A DNA stretch of 64,000 nucleotides from Phyllostachys edulis (GCA_036346405.1 CM070546.1:109932826-109996825); one strand, 5' to 3'; numbered from the stretch's first letter, positions 33,715 through 47,200 are shown. Numbers and translations are program-made. The notes: generated by a model from the sequence alone, not told the origin.

Positions 33715-34480
33715 ATGGAGCGGGAGGTCAACCTTGCTGAGTCCCCGATCATCGTCAAGCCATCAAGGTGGTCGGAAACAGTAATCTCCTTCAGCAAAAA
33801 AGACTGCTCCATCCCTTCGACTCGACCAGATAGGTTCTCTATTGTTGTTAAACCTACTATTAACAATTGTAAAGTTAATCGAGTCTTAATAGATGGAGGT
33901 AGCTCTTTAAACATTTTATTTACGGGAGCATTGGAAGAAATGTAAATTCCCAGGTCGAAGGTAAAACCTGTGAAATATGCCTTCCACAGCATAGTTCCTG
34001 GTTCTATCGTCAAACCGATAGGACAACTGTCCCTACCGGTTACATTCGGGAGGCCCGACAACTTTTGAAAAGAAAAAATTCCATTTGATGTGGTGGATTT
34101 CGAAACTGCATACAATGGAATCCTTAGTCGTCCGATGTTGGCAAAATTCCTGATAGCCACGCATTACCGTTATCAGAGTTTAAAAATGCCAGGACCGAAA
34201 GAAGTCATCACGGTTCGAGGAGATCAAAAAATGGCTTATGCATGTGACCAGAAATCCTTAGAACTAGTCGATGAGCTTCCGACCAGGGAAACTAATCCAC
34301 TTACCATGCAGGTCAAGCACTCGAGGTCAAAGATGGCCCCCCAAGCCTTCCGACCAGACCAAGGAGGTACTACTCAGCAAAGACGTTCCTCCAGAAAGTG
34401 CCAACATATCTGGGTTAGGAACGCTAATGCGTCTACCCAAAAGGTACTGGTCGGGGTAGGACTCGACCTCAAATAGGAAG
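33715..34480 (+). pseudogene. Outer Gypsy aspartic protease region, broken
   Basis: A retropepsin-like segment: VLIDGGSSLNILF (about 33886-33924) holds the catalytic Asp in a DGGSS motif, the form seen in Tat/Athila-type elements rather than DTGA. The frame stops at 33943. A downstream frame (34090-34476) has FETAYNGILSRPML and FLIATHYRYQSLKMP, matching the conserved part after the protease. It cleaves Gag-Pol in active elements. Confidence 0.78.
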
Positions 34481-34489
34481 AGTCGCTCG

Positions 34490-35257
34490 TCTCCTTACTC
34501 CGAGCAAACTAGAAAGTATTCGCCTAGCAAGTGTCCGACATGCCTGGAGTCCCCAGGGAGGTGATCGAGCATAGGCTAGATCTCCAGCCTAACAAAAAAC
34601 CAGTCAAGCAGAAGCTAAGACGCTTCACACTTGATCGGAAGGAGGCAATCTAGTCGAAAATTGACAAGCTCCTCAAGGCTAGATTTATTCGTGAAGTCGG
34701 CCACCCAGAGTGGCTCACCAACCTGTAATGATTAGAAAAGGCAATGGAAAATGACGAATGTGTATTGACTTCACAGATCTTAATAAAACCTGTCTGAAGG
34801 ATGACTTTCCCCTTCCATGCATTGATCAACTTGTAGACTCTACTTTCAGATGTAAGTTGTTAAGTTTTTTAGATGCATACTCAGGGTACCACCAGATTAA
34901 TATGAGTAAAGACGATGAAGAGAAAACTTTCTTCATCACTCCATATGACACTTACTGCTATGTTAAGATGTCATTTGGTCTAAAAAATGCTGGTGCAACT
35001 TTTCAAAGGTTGATGCAAAAAACCTTTAATCCTCAGATATGTCAAAATCTAGAAGCCTACGTTGATGACTTGGTTGTGAAAAGTGTCAACGCTAACGATC
35101 ACATTTCTGATCTTCACGAGACTTTCAATAACTTAAGAAGGCATAACCTTAAGTTAAATCCAGAGAAGTATGTGTTCGGAGTTTCTTCTGAGAAGCTTCT
35201 TGGGTTTCTAGTTTTGGCTAGAGGGATTGAAGCAAACCCAGCAAAAATATCAGCCAT
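34490..35257 (+). pseudogene. Outer Gypsy reverse transcriptase, 5' part, split by nested insertion
   Basis: Begins DMPGVPREVIEHRLDL and KQKLRRFTLDRKEA (with stops), then an open frame from 34758: DFTDLNKTCLKDDFPLP, FLDAYSGYHQI, MSFGLKNAGATFQRLM and the catalytic YVDDLVVKS (35058-35084). It breaks at 35257 at GCCAT, the target of the nested insertion. The remainder resumes at 56999 in phase once one target copy is removed. RT copies element RNA into DNA. Confidence 0.88.
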
Positions 35258-35758
35258 TGTGGGGACCCCCGAAATCGAATCTGTTTCAAGTAAAGAGATT
35301 ATACCAGAGGCATAAGTCTTAACAGGGAACAAGCCCGATTTCAAGTCCCTAGATATGTGTCTCGCATTAGCTCCCAAGATCAATGGCTAATGCACACATA
35401 TCCTGAACAATATTGTACACAGTTATACACAAGTCATACATTATTAACAGCAATTTACAAGACTAGGATTTAAGTTTACATGTGACCAAATGGTCAACTA
35501 AAAATAAAGTACATAGCAGAAACAAATATAAAACATCAAAAGTCCATCCAAGTGTGCCTCACACCCGCAAGCAACTGAGTGGAGGTAGAAACAACATCAT
35601 TCGTTAGCGTCGCCATTCGTTAGCGTCGCCATATTCGATGCTAACGAATGGATCGTAAGCATATTCGTCCTCACCTGCAACAAGTGGTGAATCTGTTTGA
35701 GTACAAAAGGTACTCGCAAGTCTTACATAAACTAATAAAATAAAGTGTTTAATAGAGT

Positions 35759-36563
35759 GTAACATCCCAATTTTCTGGGCTTTTTGAAAATTTGCAAAAT
35801 TTAAAAATAACCATTTGATTTTATTAAGTTGCTAAAGCTTAACTTGAAATTTAGAAATAAAAAACAATTTAATTTGAATTAATCAAACTTCAATTAATTA
35901 AAAGTTGGTTTATTCAAATTTTCTGTATTTTATTTGCATTTAAAGTCAAAAGTAATAAATTAAGTATTTTATTGGTTTTTAAAAAGGGTTTTCCTTTTGT
36001 CCCGAAGTTAAAAATATTTTATTTGCAAAATTAAAAGCTAAAGTTAAGTTAAAAATATTTTTATTAAGTTTTAAATAATTCCAAGGACTTCTGTGAATTT
36101 TCCTAGATTTTTTGGACCCTATTAGCTAAATTCTAAAAACCTTTTTAGTTTTGTGGTTTTTCTTTATTCAAAAAGCCTTTTCTTTCTCTCGCCTCGGCTT
36201 TGGGCCGATTTCCTCCCGGCCCAGCTACTTTTTCCACTGGCGTGGCCCAGGCCCAACCTCCCGCGCCCCTCTGCCTGCTCTCTCTGCCGTGGGGGCCCAC
36301 CCGTTAGCCGCATGGCGCATTGTTCCCCTTTCTTCCCAGTTGGTTTTTCGGCTGCGTAGTGTCACCTCCACAGACATGCATTAAGATCCATCAATCCCCA
36401 TGTTTCCTCTCCCTCTTTCCCTCCCGATTTTGTGCACATTGAAGGCCCTGCTTCCCGCCAACCCTATTCAGGCCGTTGGCGCCATGAATCACTTGGGAAT
36501 CGCGGACACATAAACTCGAGTAATGGCCGACGTGATCGTCCCGCGCACGATCTCGCCCCCTCT
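35759..36563 (+). repeat. Partial LTR-like sequence of a Gypsy family
   Basis: Starts TGTAACATCCCAATTTTC, then AT-rich, then pyrimidine-rich from 36170. The part at 36385-36563 resembles 42455-42655 (shared TCAATCCCC, GTTTCCTC, CATTGAAGGCC, TTGGAATCGCGGACA). It is cut off by the next TGTAACATCCC at 36564. Probably an LTR fragment interrupted by the following element. Confidence 0.55.
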
Positions 36564-36991
36564 TGTAACATCCCAAAGTTACATTACCAAAATAAAAAAT
36601 AATAAAGTTATTATTTTATTGGATTTTCGGCTATCAAAGTTCTTTTGATTTTACGTAATTTAAAAGAGTTTTCTTTATTAAAAGAAAAAATTAATTATTT
36701 AATTTCTTGGCTTTTAAAATCAAAAAGAAAATTTATTGAGTTTTCGAGATTTTATTGGATTTAAAGTTAAAAGGAAAATTTTATTAATTTACGGAATTTT
36801 AAAAGCTTTTCCCTAATTATTTTAAAGCTAAAATAAATTATGTGCAAAACTATTACCATCTATAAGTTGGAATTATTTTTATTAAGTTCAAAATAATTCT
36901 AGGAATTTTTGGACTCTATTTGCTATATTCTAAAAATCTATTTGAACTGTTGCTTAATCTTTATTTGGATTTTTTTAAATAATAAAATGGG

Positions 36992-37047
36992 ATTTCCCGA
37001 GCGGGTCACCCATCCCAGCCATGCTAGGAGCCCAGCACGCTTAACCT
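36992..37047 (-). ncRNA. 5S rRNA-like segment, antisense, within the LTR (remnant)
   Basis: Read on the - strand, TTAAGCGTGCTGGGC is followed by an AG-rich spacer and GGGATGGGTGACC, then GGGAAATCC. Plant 5S rRNA has TTAAGCGTGCTTGGGC, spacer, AGGATGGGTGACC, CTCCTGGGAAGTCC in the same order and nearly the same spacing; this stretch holds the A box, intermediate element and C box of the internal Pol III promoter. The 5S 5' and 3' ends are not evident, so it is a partial copy and not a working 5S gene. Confidence 0.72.
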
Positions 37048-39159
37048 CCCAAATCTTCCCAATGTGCTGCCAACTTGCCATTTTTTTGTTTCAATCAATT
37101 ATATCCTTCCTTTCATTCTTTTATTTACTCCTTTGTCTCCCCTAGCTTGTTCTCCAACAAAGCATTGTCTCTCTGTTACAAACTGTCCCGAGGGCAGCCA
37201 TGGCCGCCCAACCAACCCACCTCCATGGCTGAGTTCGCTGCCGACCTCGCCAGCTCCAGCCATCGCCACCCCTCCCCCGGCCACCCACGCCACCTCCCTT
37301 TCTTCTTCAACCAAACCATTTTCTTTCTCCTGTCTAGTGAACGTCTAGCAGGCCGACACCATTAGAGCCCACATTAAAAGCTTCACAAACCCGTGATTCC
37401 CTCCACCAATCTTCGCGAAATCACCGGCATTCAAATCATCTCATTAATACACCTCCATTCCCGGCCCTCCCCCTCTTTCACACACTCAATTTTCCCCGGA
37501 ATGACGCCATGACCGCTGTGACATACATGCATCGTTCTCTCTCCACGGTCCACCTCCACCCCTATGTAAGAGAGCACCGGGTGCCCTTTCTCATCCTCAT
37601 CCATCCCCGAAAATCTCAGCTCCTCCCTCCCTTTCTCCTCTCCACAGTCGAAGGTTTTCGATCACCGGTCGAGCGCTGTTCTTCCACCTCTAGCGCCGCC
37701 TCTGGTGGATCTCCACCACCCTCGTCACCACTGCCGACTTAGCAACGTCGTGCTCTACGCGGTGCTTCCTTTTCACCGGAACCTCGCTGAAACGCTGCCT
37801 TCCTCCACGGCTGCCACCCCTATGCACTGTTGAGGCCGCCGCCGCCACCACTGACCGTCCCTAACCCGCCGCCACCTCCTACGGCCTTGTCTCAAGGTGA
37901 GCAATCCATTTTTGTCGTTCGCCGGCCACCCCTCCCTTTTCCTTCACCATCGGCTGCCATTTTTCTTTTTTCCTCCAAGCTTTTTGTTCGGCCGATTCAA
38001 GAAGATGAACAGTAAAACTTATCTAGTCTAGTTGCTTTCCCTTTGTACATGAAAATTTTATTCATTTCAAAAATTCGTTCTCTCACATGCAAACTGCAAA
38101 TCTATTGATTATTTCTCCTGAATTCATCCTCTAATTTTCAGTATTTATTTCATAATTTTTAGATTTTATTTAATTTCTGTTATTTATTCCATCTTACGCA
38201 TCGTCACCACTATCAGTCATCTTTTGCTGCGCCACCACCACCCTTAGGATCGCCATCTCACCGGGGTTCTATTTTTGAAGTTCGCCGGTCACCCTATCAC
38301 TCACTTCGTCGGCACCATGCGAGTCCAGTGCGCCATTTGCGCCACTACCGTCGCCTCGGGTCACCTTCGACCGTGCCGTCGCCACCTATGGGTAGAACAT
38401 CTCGCCGGGATTCCATCTTGGTGGTTGGCCAGGCACCCCACCGTTTGCCTCGCCGGAGCACCGTCACTATGGCCGTGAAACTCCTGCTCTATAAGTAACT
38501 GCTGAGGAAGTAGCTCATGTATTCCTTGTGCATATGACAATTGGACCCACTTGTCATCCTCCATTTCCTTCAGATATTTCTCTCTCAAGTGGACCCTCCA
38601 TTTCTTACACACAAATCTTTTTCTAGTTCTATTCAGAAATCAGAAACCGAAACTGCCTACCGCATGAATAGTATAATTTTCGGAATTCTATTATTTCATG
38701 TGATTTTCAATCTTCTGGAAATTCGTTCTCCCTCATACGAACTCCGGTTCCTTCGATTCAACTTCCTAAATTCATATAAAGTCAATATCTTCCTTCCAGT
38801 ATTTATTTTATAATTTTTGGATTTTATTTAAATGTTATTTGAATTTGGATCGTTTACGCGTATAGATTTCGACGACTTCGGATAACCGGATTTCGACACC
38901 ATTTGAGAACATCGATTAATAAAGCAAGACAAGTTATACCTTTGATTATATTTGAATCCCAGTATTTTAAATTATTTAAATTCTGTTTTAAATTATTACT
39001 ACATGCTTATTTGTATTCAATGTAATTTAAATATTGTCTTAAACTTTATAGTTATTACTAATTCCAATATATAGCCCTTTATTGTCAAGACAGATAGTAT
39101 GAAGAATCTTTTCGATTGTGATGTATTCAAGAGTTAGAAATTGAAAAGACTAGATTATA

Positions 39160-39790
39160 AGAATACATTATTGTTGGAGGAGATACCTTATTGTTGAATT
39201 ATAACAATACACGATTAATGGAAGTTGAATTATAGGAATGCATGAATCTTGGATAAAGAATGATACAATTGTTGATTGTTGGATTATTAGGGTTGAATAA
39301 TTGTTGGTTATTGGATTGTAGAAGTAATTGTTGGATGTTGAATTATAGGATTATATAATTATTGTAGATTGGATTATAAGATTACATGATTATTATGGTT
39401 GGATTATAGAAATAACTAATTATTGGATAGCGGATTTTAGAAGTAGATAATTGTTGATGTTGAATTAATAAAGATTGGTTGATAGATAAATACTATAGTC
39501 AAATCTTGAATTGTTGATGTTGGATTCTAGAAATAGATTATTATTGGATATCGATTATCGAAAATTTGATTATAGGATTACATAGTCATTGGATTGATGT
39601 TGAATTAGTAGAAATATTTTATTTAGGAATAATGGATTGATGGATATTGGATTATAGAATTAGAGTATAGTTAAATGTTGGATCGATTGAAGTTGGATCA
39701 AAGAAATAGACTTATATGGTGTAGATTGGACTAAGTGATATTGAAGTATATGATTTTACAATTGCTGGAGATTGGATTATCACAATACTG
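39160..39790. repeat. Degenerate AT-rich repeat tract in the LTR
   Basis: Motifs such as TTGGATTATAG, TTGAATTATAG, GTTGATGTTGAATTA and AATAATTGTTGG recur irregularly about every 25-40 bp. There is no fixed period, so it is a decayed array or slippage-prone tract and not a clean satellite. It has no coding content. Confidence 0.6.
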
Positions 39791-41216
39791 ATGGTTTACA
39801 TACTGATCTCATACTTGACAAGTCTTAGACATTAATCCCTCGTACCTTGTCATCCTAGATAAAACTCTGGTTAATACAATAGTATTAACAAGATGTTCTT
39901 GATTGAAAAACTTTATGCTTAGTCAAAGTTTAGACCAAAAATCTTGATTTGGGGGAATTTTAGCCAAAAGTTCAACTATGATTTGAAGATGATTCTATGG
40001 TATTGTTTTTACCATAGAAATTTATAAAATGACTTGTTAAACAAAATGAAAATTGTTTTGGACTTGGGCAAAATGGATATTTGGATGGTGCATGTTGATG
40101 CATGGAATCGAGTCATTTCTATGATCGAGGCCCATGGGTTTTATGGAAGTCACCCAAGTCAGTTAAGGACCAGTCTTCGAGTGTATTTTGCTATGCCTTA
40201 CCATACTACCACATGTCCAGAGTAGGGTGGACCTTGCTAACTAATTTGCAACATTTTACCGTGGTCATGCCATCCGGTTGCGTGGGTGTCTTTTATGGCC
40301 TACTTTTATGTATTCTAACCTAGCACAAGAGGGGGCCTAAACCTGGCGGGTTTCTATCTAAAGGGGGTGAAACCTTAGCGAGGCGGGACTACGGTGGGAT
40401 GGCACATTATAAAGGCCTTATCACGTGCTCTAGACTACTTACCTAAGGTAGTGAGCGGTGGTATCGACGGATGCCAAACAAACTAGAGAAATTGTATCAT
40501 ATGGGTAAAGCTGTACAACCTCTGCAGAGTGTAAAACTGTTTGAATAGCCGTGTCCACGGTCATGGACATGCTAGTAAAGCTGCTCCAAGTTAGATCTTT
40601 GATTTTGTTTTCAAAAGACTTTATCAAATGATTTTGGATGTTTATCCCAATGGGAAATTGGGCTGGAAGCCATGTGATAGGAGGGTATCATTCACAACTC
40701 TTGTGTGAATGTTATCTGACTATAAAACTTGAGAGTTTATAAAATAAATTTGAGTTATAGAATAGCTGCTTTGGAACTTAGTACAAGTATTTAAAAAGAA
40801 AACATTGCTTTATGCAAATTTAACCAATAAGCCTTCCTTTGATATATCCTTGCATGCATTATAATCTATTATTGGTTGTAACTTGCGAGCACGGAAGTTG
40901 TGCTCATCCTTGCCTGATACAAATAAATTTCAGAGGAGAAGGACTTCACTGCTGGTGTGGATCTCGATGACTAGGCTGCTGCCCTAGTCGATTGTCTGTG
41001 GCAGATTAGCTGGACTCCACTACTTCTTCGTCTTCCGCTATGTTTGTTTATTGTTGGCTTGTAATCCTTTGTTGTAATAAACTCTGTTATTATTTATTAA
41101 TAAAATTGTGTGATTTATGGATGTTACCATATCTGTTTACTGTGTGAACTAGCTACTGATTATGGGACTAGTTCAGAAATGCACAGAGATTTGGAGTGTT
41201 ATTTCCGGGTTCGACA

Positions 41217-42016
41217 GAAGTGGTATCAGAGCCATATCGACTGTAGGTCGTGACCTAGTTAGAATGACCATTAGTTGGAAATTACAAAACTTATTTTATA
41301 TAACAAGAAAAATAAATTGTTCTCTCCTCATCTTAGTCATTTTTCTATCCTTACCTTCTTCATGGTATTCTTTCTTACCCTGTTCTCTCTTCACTATTTT
41401 ATAATGACAAATGGATCATCTTTCCCATGAACAATTTCTATAAATGGTCAACATGATTCTTACCATTATGTTCAAGACCACAAGATATGGAACCATCAAG
41501 AAAACATCATAAAGTCGTCAAGTCTTTCAAGGACAACATGCAATATTCATCAAAGACCGTGAGCAGAAGTTGCGATGTCAGACTAGCCATATAGTCTAAA
41601 TTTGCTAAGGCTCATTCTGTGTATTGAGTCATTCCCTCGACTTAAAGTCTCGATCAAGCAGAACGTTGTATTGTTTCTTAATTTGTCTAATGTATTTTCT
41701 TTTGTTACGTCATACGTAGATCTTTTTGATCTTATGTGCAATATTTGCTTAAATGGGTAGACTTCGCTCCTCATAGCTTTCTTTCTCATCCTTTGCTTTT
41801 CACTCTTCTCTAACAATTCATTGGACTCCTAACCTGTCGATGCACAATGGACTTGAAGGACGAATCGGTACTTTAAAACTTTAAACAACCCAACACCCTT
41901 GGACATGAAGCCAACTTGAAGATAGACTCTTTCTATCTCATTTATCCTATATTCATCTTCTTTCTTTCTAGCCTCTCTGAATCTCGGAGACGAGATTCCT
42001 TTTAAGGGGGGTAGTT
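41217..42016 (+). mobile_element. 800-bp interior of the internally deleted Tekay-like element
   Basis: Between primer-binding site (41221-41233) and polypurine tract (GGGGGGTAG, about 42006-42014). It has no gag or pol motifs. The last bases before the tract, GAATCTCGGAGACGAGATTC, match the region after pol in the element at 44245 (GGAATCTCGGGACGAGATTC at 54004), so the coding part was lost between related ends. It would depend on other elements for proteins. Confidence 0.72.
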
Positions 42017-43078
42017 TGTAACATCCCAAAGTTCTAGTACCAAAATAAAAATTAATAAAGTTATTATTTTATTGGATTTTACCGTCGCCAAAGTTCCTTC
42101 TTGATTTTACGTAATTTTAAAAGAGTTTTCTTTGTTAAAAGAAAAAAATTATTTAATTTCCTAGCTTTTACAATCAAAAAGAAATTTTATTGAGTTTCCT
42201 AGGATTTTATTGGATTTAAAGTTAAAAAGAAAATTTTAATTAATTTTTGCAATTTTCTGGAATTTTAAAAGCTTTTCCCTAATTATTTTAAAGCCAAAAT
42301 AAATTATGTGCAAAACTATTTCCATCTATAAGTTGGAATTATTTTTATTAAGTTCAAAATAATTCTAGGAATTTTTGTGAATTTTTCTAGAAGTTTTGGA
42401 CTCTATTTGCTATCTTGTAACAGTATATTTGAATTATTGCTTAATCTTTATTTCTGTGCGTCAAGCTCCGTCAATCCCCTCGTTTCCTCCCTCTTCCCCT
42501 CCCAATTTTGCATGCATTGAAGGCCACCTTCCGCCGACCTCATTCTGGTTTTGTTGCGCTGAATGAATCCCTTGGAATCGCGGACATGCAAACTCCCGAG
42601 TAATGGTCGACATGACCATCCCGCGCGCGATCTCACCCCCTTTCCTCCCCAGGCTCTATTTAAGCAAGCACCGAGAGCGCCATGGCCTCCTCTTGCTTCC
42701 CCCGTGACCCACTCTCCCTCTCTCGCCTTCTCTTCACCGTGATTCATGTTTTTCGCCGCCGATCGCCGTGCACCGCTGCCGCCTCTACCACCGCCATTGA
42801 AGCTCGTCCGGCCACGCCGTCATCTCCATCGGCGTCGCGAGACCGCGGGCCACCTCGGGCGCGCTTCCTCACCTCCAAACTGCTGCCGGAGCCCTACCGC
42901 CGCCTTCAACCACCGCCGCCGCTTCCTCCCCTCGCCGCCGACTGCCCCTCCATGCCGAGTCTCCCAAAAAGTCTGCACCTTGATCGCCTCGCTCCCAGCG
43001 TCCCGTTGCTGCCCTCGCCGGCCGCCGGGGACCTGCCATTCGCACCAAGCCCTTCTTGGGAGCCCTCCCATATGGTGT
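42017..43078 (+). repeat. 3' LTR (partial, mosaic) of the internally deleted element
   Basis: Its first about 435 bp match the LTR starting at 36564. From about 42455 it instead resembles 36385-36563 and then carries Pro-rich GC sequence with CTCTATTTAAGCAAGC (42655), a TATA-box context. It stops near 43078 without a proper LTR end, probably truncated. Long open frames at 42682-43165 are compositional. Confidence 0.55.
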
Positions 43079-44244
43079 GACAAGAATGAATTGAAAGGAA
43101 ATGCACCATGCCGGAGATGGAGACGAAAGAGGCAATGTTGGTCGAAAAAATATAACATGATATGACACGCGGTGAGGGATTTTACTTAACATGTCCAAGA
43201 ACATCATATGACACGGGGAAGATTGGAAGAGACTCACCGAACAAGGAGTTGATGTGGGAATGGCACTCAGCGCGCGCTCGGGGCCAGTCGAAAGACAACC
43301 TCGTGGTTCAGGAGCTATGGCCAAAACCAAGAACTCACATTAGCACCTTGGATACGACATGGTAAAAGAGAAAGAATGGCACAGAAATGAGACGATACGC
43401 TTCGGTGAGGAGGAAGAAACAATGGCCGCACTGATTTGGCCGAGAGAAAAGTGAGGTGGTTTTGATGATCCTTCACAACTGCAAATGACACAATGTCGAC
43501 CTGTGGCGACACTAGGCTAGGCGGCGTCATCAACGGCGAAGATACGTGGCGATGCCTGCACCGGATATCACGGACACGACACCACCTAACGCTCGGCCAC
43601 TACGATGTTGGCACGGCATTAAGCTGGCGTGGAGAATATGAGAGAAAGAGGCTGACTAGTGGGACCAGGCTGTTAGCGGCAGCAGCGAAGGCGACGTGGT
43701 CGGATCGGTGCGAGCGAATGGGTGCGGTTGGACCAAGCCCATTAGCTCACTCGGTCGGTCCGAACGTCCATCGATCAATTCGAATGTGCTTTCGGTTGGT
43801 CCGAAGGTGCTCTCGGTCGGTCTGAAGTGTTTTGGCCGAGTCGGTTTGATTGACCGGATGGATTTCAAATGCTTCGAGTTTGACAAGAGAGATAAAAATA
43901 GCAAATAAATTTGTAAAAATCTGAAATTTTTTAGAGATGATACTGGGATGCTATATATCCCATAAAATTTTAAAACCATGCTATTCAAGTTTTAAATATT
44001 TAATTTAAAATCCTTAACCGAATTGGTTTAAATAATGAACATAGATTTTTCTTGAGGTCAAACTGATCTCCAAATATTTGAGAAAAATTATATTAATTCA
44101 TGATAATTAATCTAGTATTTGATTAAATTGTTTTCCAAAGTTCTTTACAAGTATTAACTTAATTTCTCTTTTGGAGTTTCTTTTCAAGTTTTAAAATTGA
44201 CTTGAAGTTGATGTTTTCAAATGCAACCATTTGTGCAAATGATT

Positions 44245-47200
44245 TGTAACATCCCAAACAATGGTTTGTGTTTCAAATGTATAAAAATGAGTCTAAATTA
44301 AAACTTTTGATGCCTCATGATGTCATTTGAAATTTTCTGGAAATTTTCCCTTAGGGTTTCCTATTTTCAAAGATCAATGTTTCATTTGATGGAAGCATAA
44401 TCTTTGAAAACCCTTTAAACAAATCTTGTGATCATTCTCTGAAAATATTTTTCATAGCATCTAGATCACCCTAGTGACCCCTCTGAAAAATCTCATAATT
44501 TTTAGAAATTATTTGCTATTTCTTAAGGGCTAGTCAAACCTATTAGTTCCCTGGTCAAACCTCTAGACCAGCAGCTTCTGAATTTTCTAGAATGAAATGA
44601 ATTGCATGAACATTTCTAGAAAAATTACTCAAGATTTTTCTCAGACCCAGAAAGATTCCATAAAAATTTCAGAATTTTTGGAGCTTTGGAGCTATCTCTA
44701 AAAATTCCCCAAATCACCTCAGCCTTATTTTTCCCAAAAATCAGTTTTCACTGTTGGACTGACTCGAACCGGACTCAAGTCCGACCAAAGCCTCTTGACT
44801 CAGTCCAACCAAATAACCACGCCAATAGTGAGCCGTCCGATGGAAACTCAACGGTCCAGATCACGTAACCCTTCGGCCAGGTCCGAACGAACGCGCTCAA
44901 CGCCGACCGTCCGATCTTGATCTAACGGTCGAAATCATTCCACTCGTTACTCTCTGACTCAACCCGTTCGCTCACTGATGGGTGGGCCCTCTCCGCTGCA
45001 TCGTCATCAAGCTCGCGCTGGCATCCTTGCAAAGCTTGCTTCGCCACGCACCATGAGCTCTGGCTGCGCTTGATGACGCCGTGAGCCACCGCCTCTTTCG
45101 GCCAACCCCGGGGCTTCGCCTGCTAACGCCGCTTCCTTCCTTGCCGTTGGAGCCCTATATCACTCTCTCCCTTGCCCGGTAGAGCTCATTCCTCCTCTCG
45201 GTGGCTGAGGAGGGAGGCGCTCGTTTGAGCTCAACTCTTGGGTGAGGTTCCTCTCTCTTGGTCCTCCGTCATCTTCTTTCATCGCCGTGCTTTGTGTGTT
45301 ATTGTGAGACTTCGTCGTCGCTTGTAGCGCCCGGGGCACGAAGCTCGTCACCTCCGCCTCTGGTGCGTGGTCCGCAAGGCTTCCTCGCGCCAACTGCCAC
45401 TCCGGTGAGCCATTCTTTTCCCTAGGCGCTTCATCTTGCGTCCCTTAGCTTATGGAGCTTTTCCCCTCAACTTATTGGTCCAGTGGATCACAGGAGCTCA
45501 TGAATTTCGGATTTCTGTTTTCCCGGCCACAAGGACAACTTTCCTCTTCATCTCTGGCACGGTGAGCCTCTGTCAAATTCCTCTCTCGCACACCGTCTCT
45601 TAGCCTCACTAGTGCCGTCTATATCTTCATTTTCACTCATTCTTCCTCGGGGCATCCCCTCCACGGTGGCTTCGGCCGCCGTCACCTTCCTGTTGCCGGG
45701 CATACTCCAGCTACCTCGTCCTCTCCGCGACACGTTGGTAGGCTCCTTGACCTCTACTGATGCTTATGCGCACGCTAGCTAGTTCTTTTAGCCTTCGGGT
45801 TGCAACATGCACCGTAGCCGTAGCGTCGTCTCCGCCCTTCGTCGTAGTGCCGCCGCGTCGGACCACCTCTGGTGATGCTCCGACCTTCCCTAGCTTTGCC
45901 TATGCACTAGCTTCCCATTTTGGTCAATAGTTTGCGCCGCCATAGCTTGAGTTGCCGGCGAGCCGCCGGGCAAAGCCGTGGATGCCAGCTCTTCTGCGTG
46001 GCCGTCTCCGACCACCACTGTAGCGCCGGGATTAGAGCAAATCCCGGTTATTTAAGAGCTAATGATTGGTTAGCTGTATTATATGACGAGTTAATGTAGC
46101 TCTGGATCGCTGACATGCGGGCCCGACGAAACAGTAAAAGCTTTTCGTTAACTCTTAAGCCCACTTGTAACACTAACACGTGGGCCGTGGCTATTTTGAC
46201 CGAGCCAGTATTGTTGGGATTGGTTTGATCATGCCCCACTGGTCAGTGACCGTGGCTAGGTTAGGCTGGGTATAAAAAGTATTTTATGTTTATATGAAAT
46301 CTGAAATGCTTTATTTGTGAACAGAAAATTGGTTAAACTTCAAAATTGCATAAGAAATTCATTTTAGCTCCAAAATTGATGATTCAAATTTTGCTAGTTT
46401 CCTTTTTACATGTACTTTAATATAAAAATGGGTTGAACCATGGTACTGTTCCATAAATCACTTTTGGCAAAATTACCTTAGGTTTAATATTATTGTTGCA
46501 CTAAGAATTTAGTTAACTTGAAAAATGCATAAGTATTTCTCTGTAACTCCAAATTGAGTAAAATCAATTTTGTTGGAATTCTCTGTTAGTATAGTTTATT
46601 GTAGAATAGGTTGTGAGCATGTTACTATTACTAAAAATCTTATTTTACAAATATTTTGTACACTACTTTCATGACTTTGAAAAATTATAGAAAATTCATC
46701 TTAGCTCCAAATGAGGTGAATAAAATTCCATTATTCATATCATGTGGTGCTCTGTTTATCATAAAAATTTCAAGTACACCACCTCTCTGGAAATGTTTAC
46801 CAAAACAATTAATTTGGATGAACAGTAACCGGTAGTATTTTTACTGGATTTTCTTGAAAACTGATTTTCAAACGGCCATAACTTTTGCATAGAATATCCA
46901 AATCAATTGATTCTTATTGCTAAATTCACCTAAAATCATTCTCTACCTTCTGTGAATTTTTCATGATTTTTGAATGATTTTGAATTTTTGGGTTTTTTTG
47001 GTATTATTCGTTCTTATTGTGCTTTCGATTCTTTCGCTAGGTTCCGACGAATTTATTGAATGCGTGAGTGATCCTCTGCAGCAAGAAAGTTATCTCCAGC
47101 AAGGCAAGTAGTTGTTTTCCATTTGATCATCTTGATCCCATTAATTTCAAAGTCTAATATCTTGATTGTAATGTGTATGTATGCATGCTCTATTTTGTTG

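Larger units (their letters stand above)
36564..41216 (+). repeat. Long 5' LTR of an internally deleted Tekay-like element
   Basis: Starts TGTAACATCCCAAAG and ends GGGTTCGACA, followed after four bases by the primer-binding site TGGTATCAGAGCC (41221-41233), the initiator-Met tRNA complement. At about 4.65 kb it is unusually long, as in grass Tekay/Del elements. It contains an antisense 5S rRNA-like segment (36992-37047), a TATA-like CCTATGTAAGAGAG (37561), a degenerate AT-rich repeat tract (about 39160-39790) and a block (40511-40575) also present in both LTRs of the element at 44245. Confidence 0.72.

Noticed and set aside
42682..43165. Pro/Ala-rich frames with a TATA-like context
   Set aside because: They lie in an LTR leader region and are open in several frames at once; compositional.
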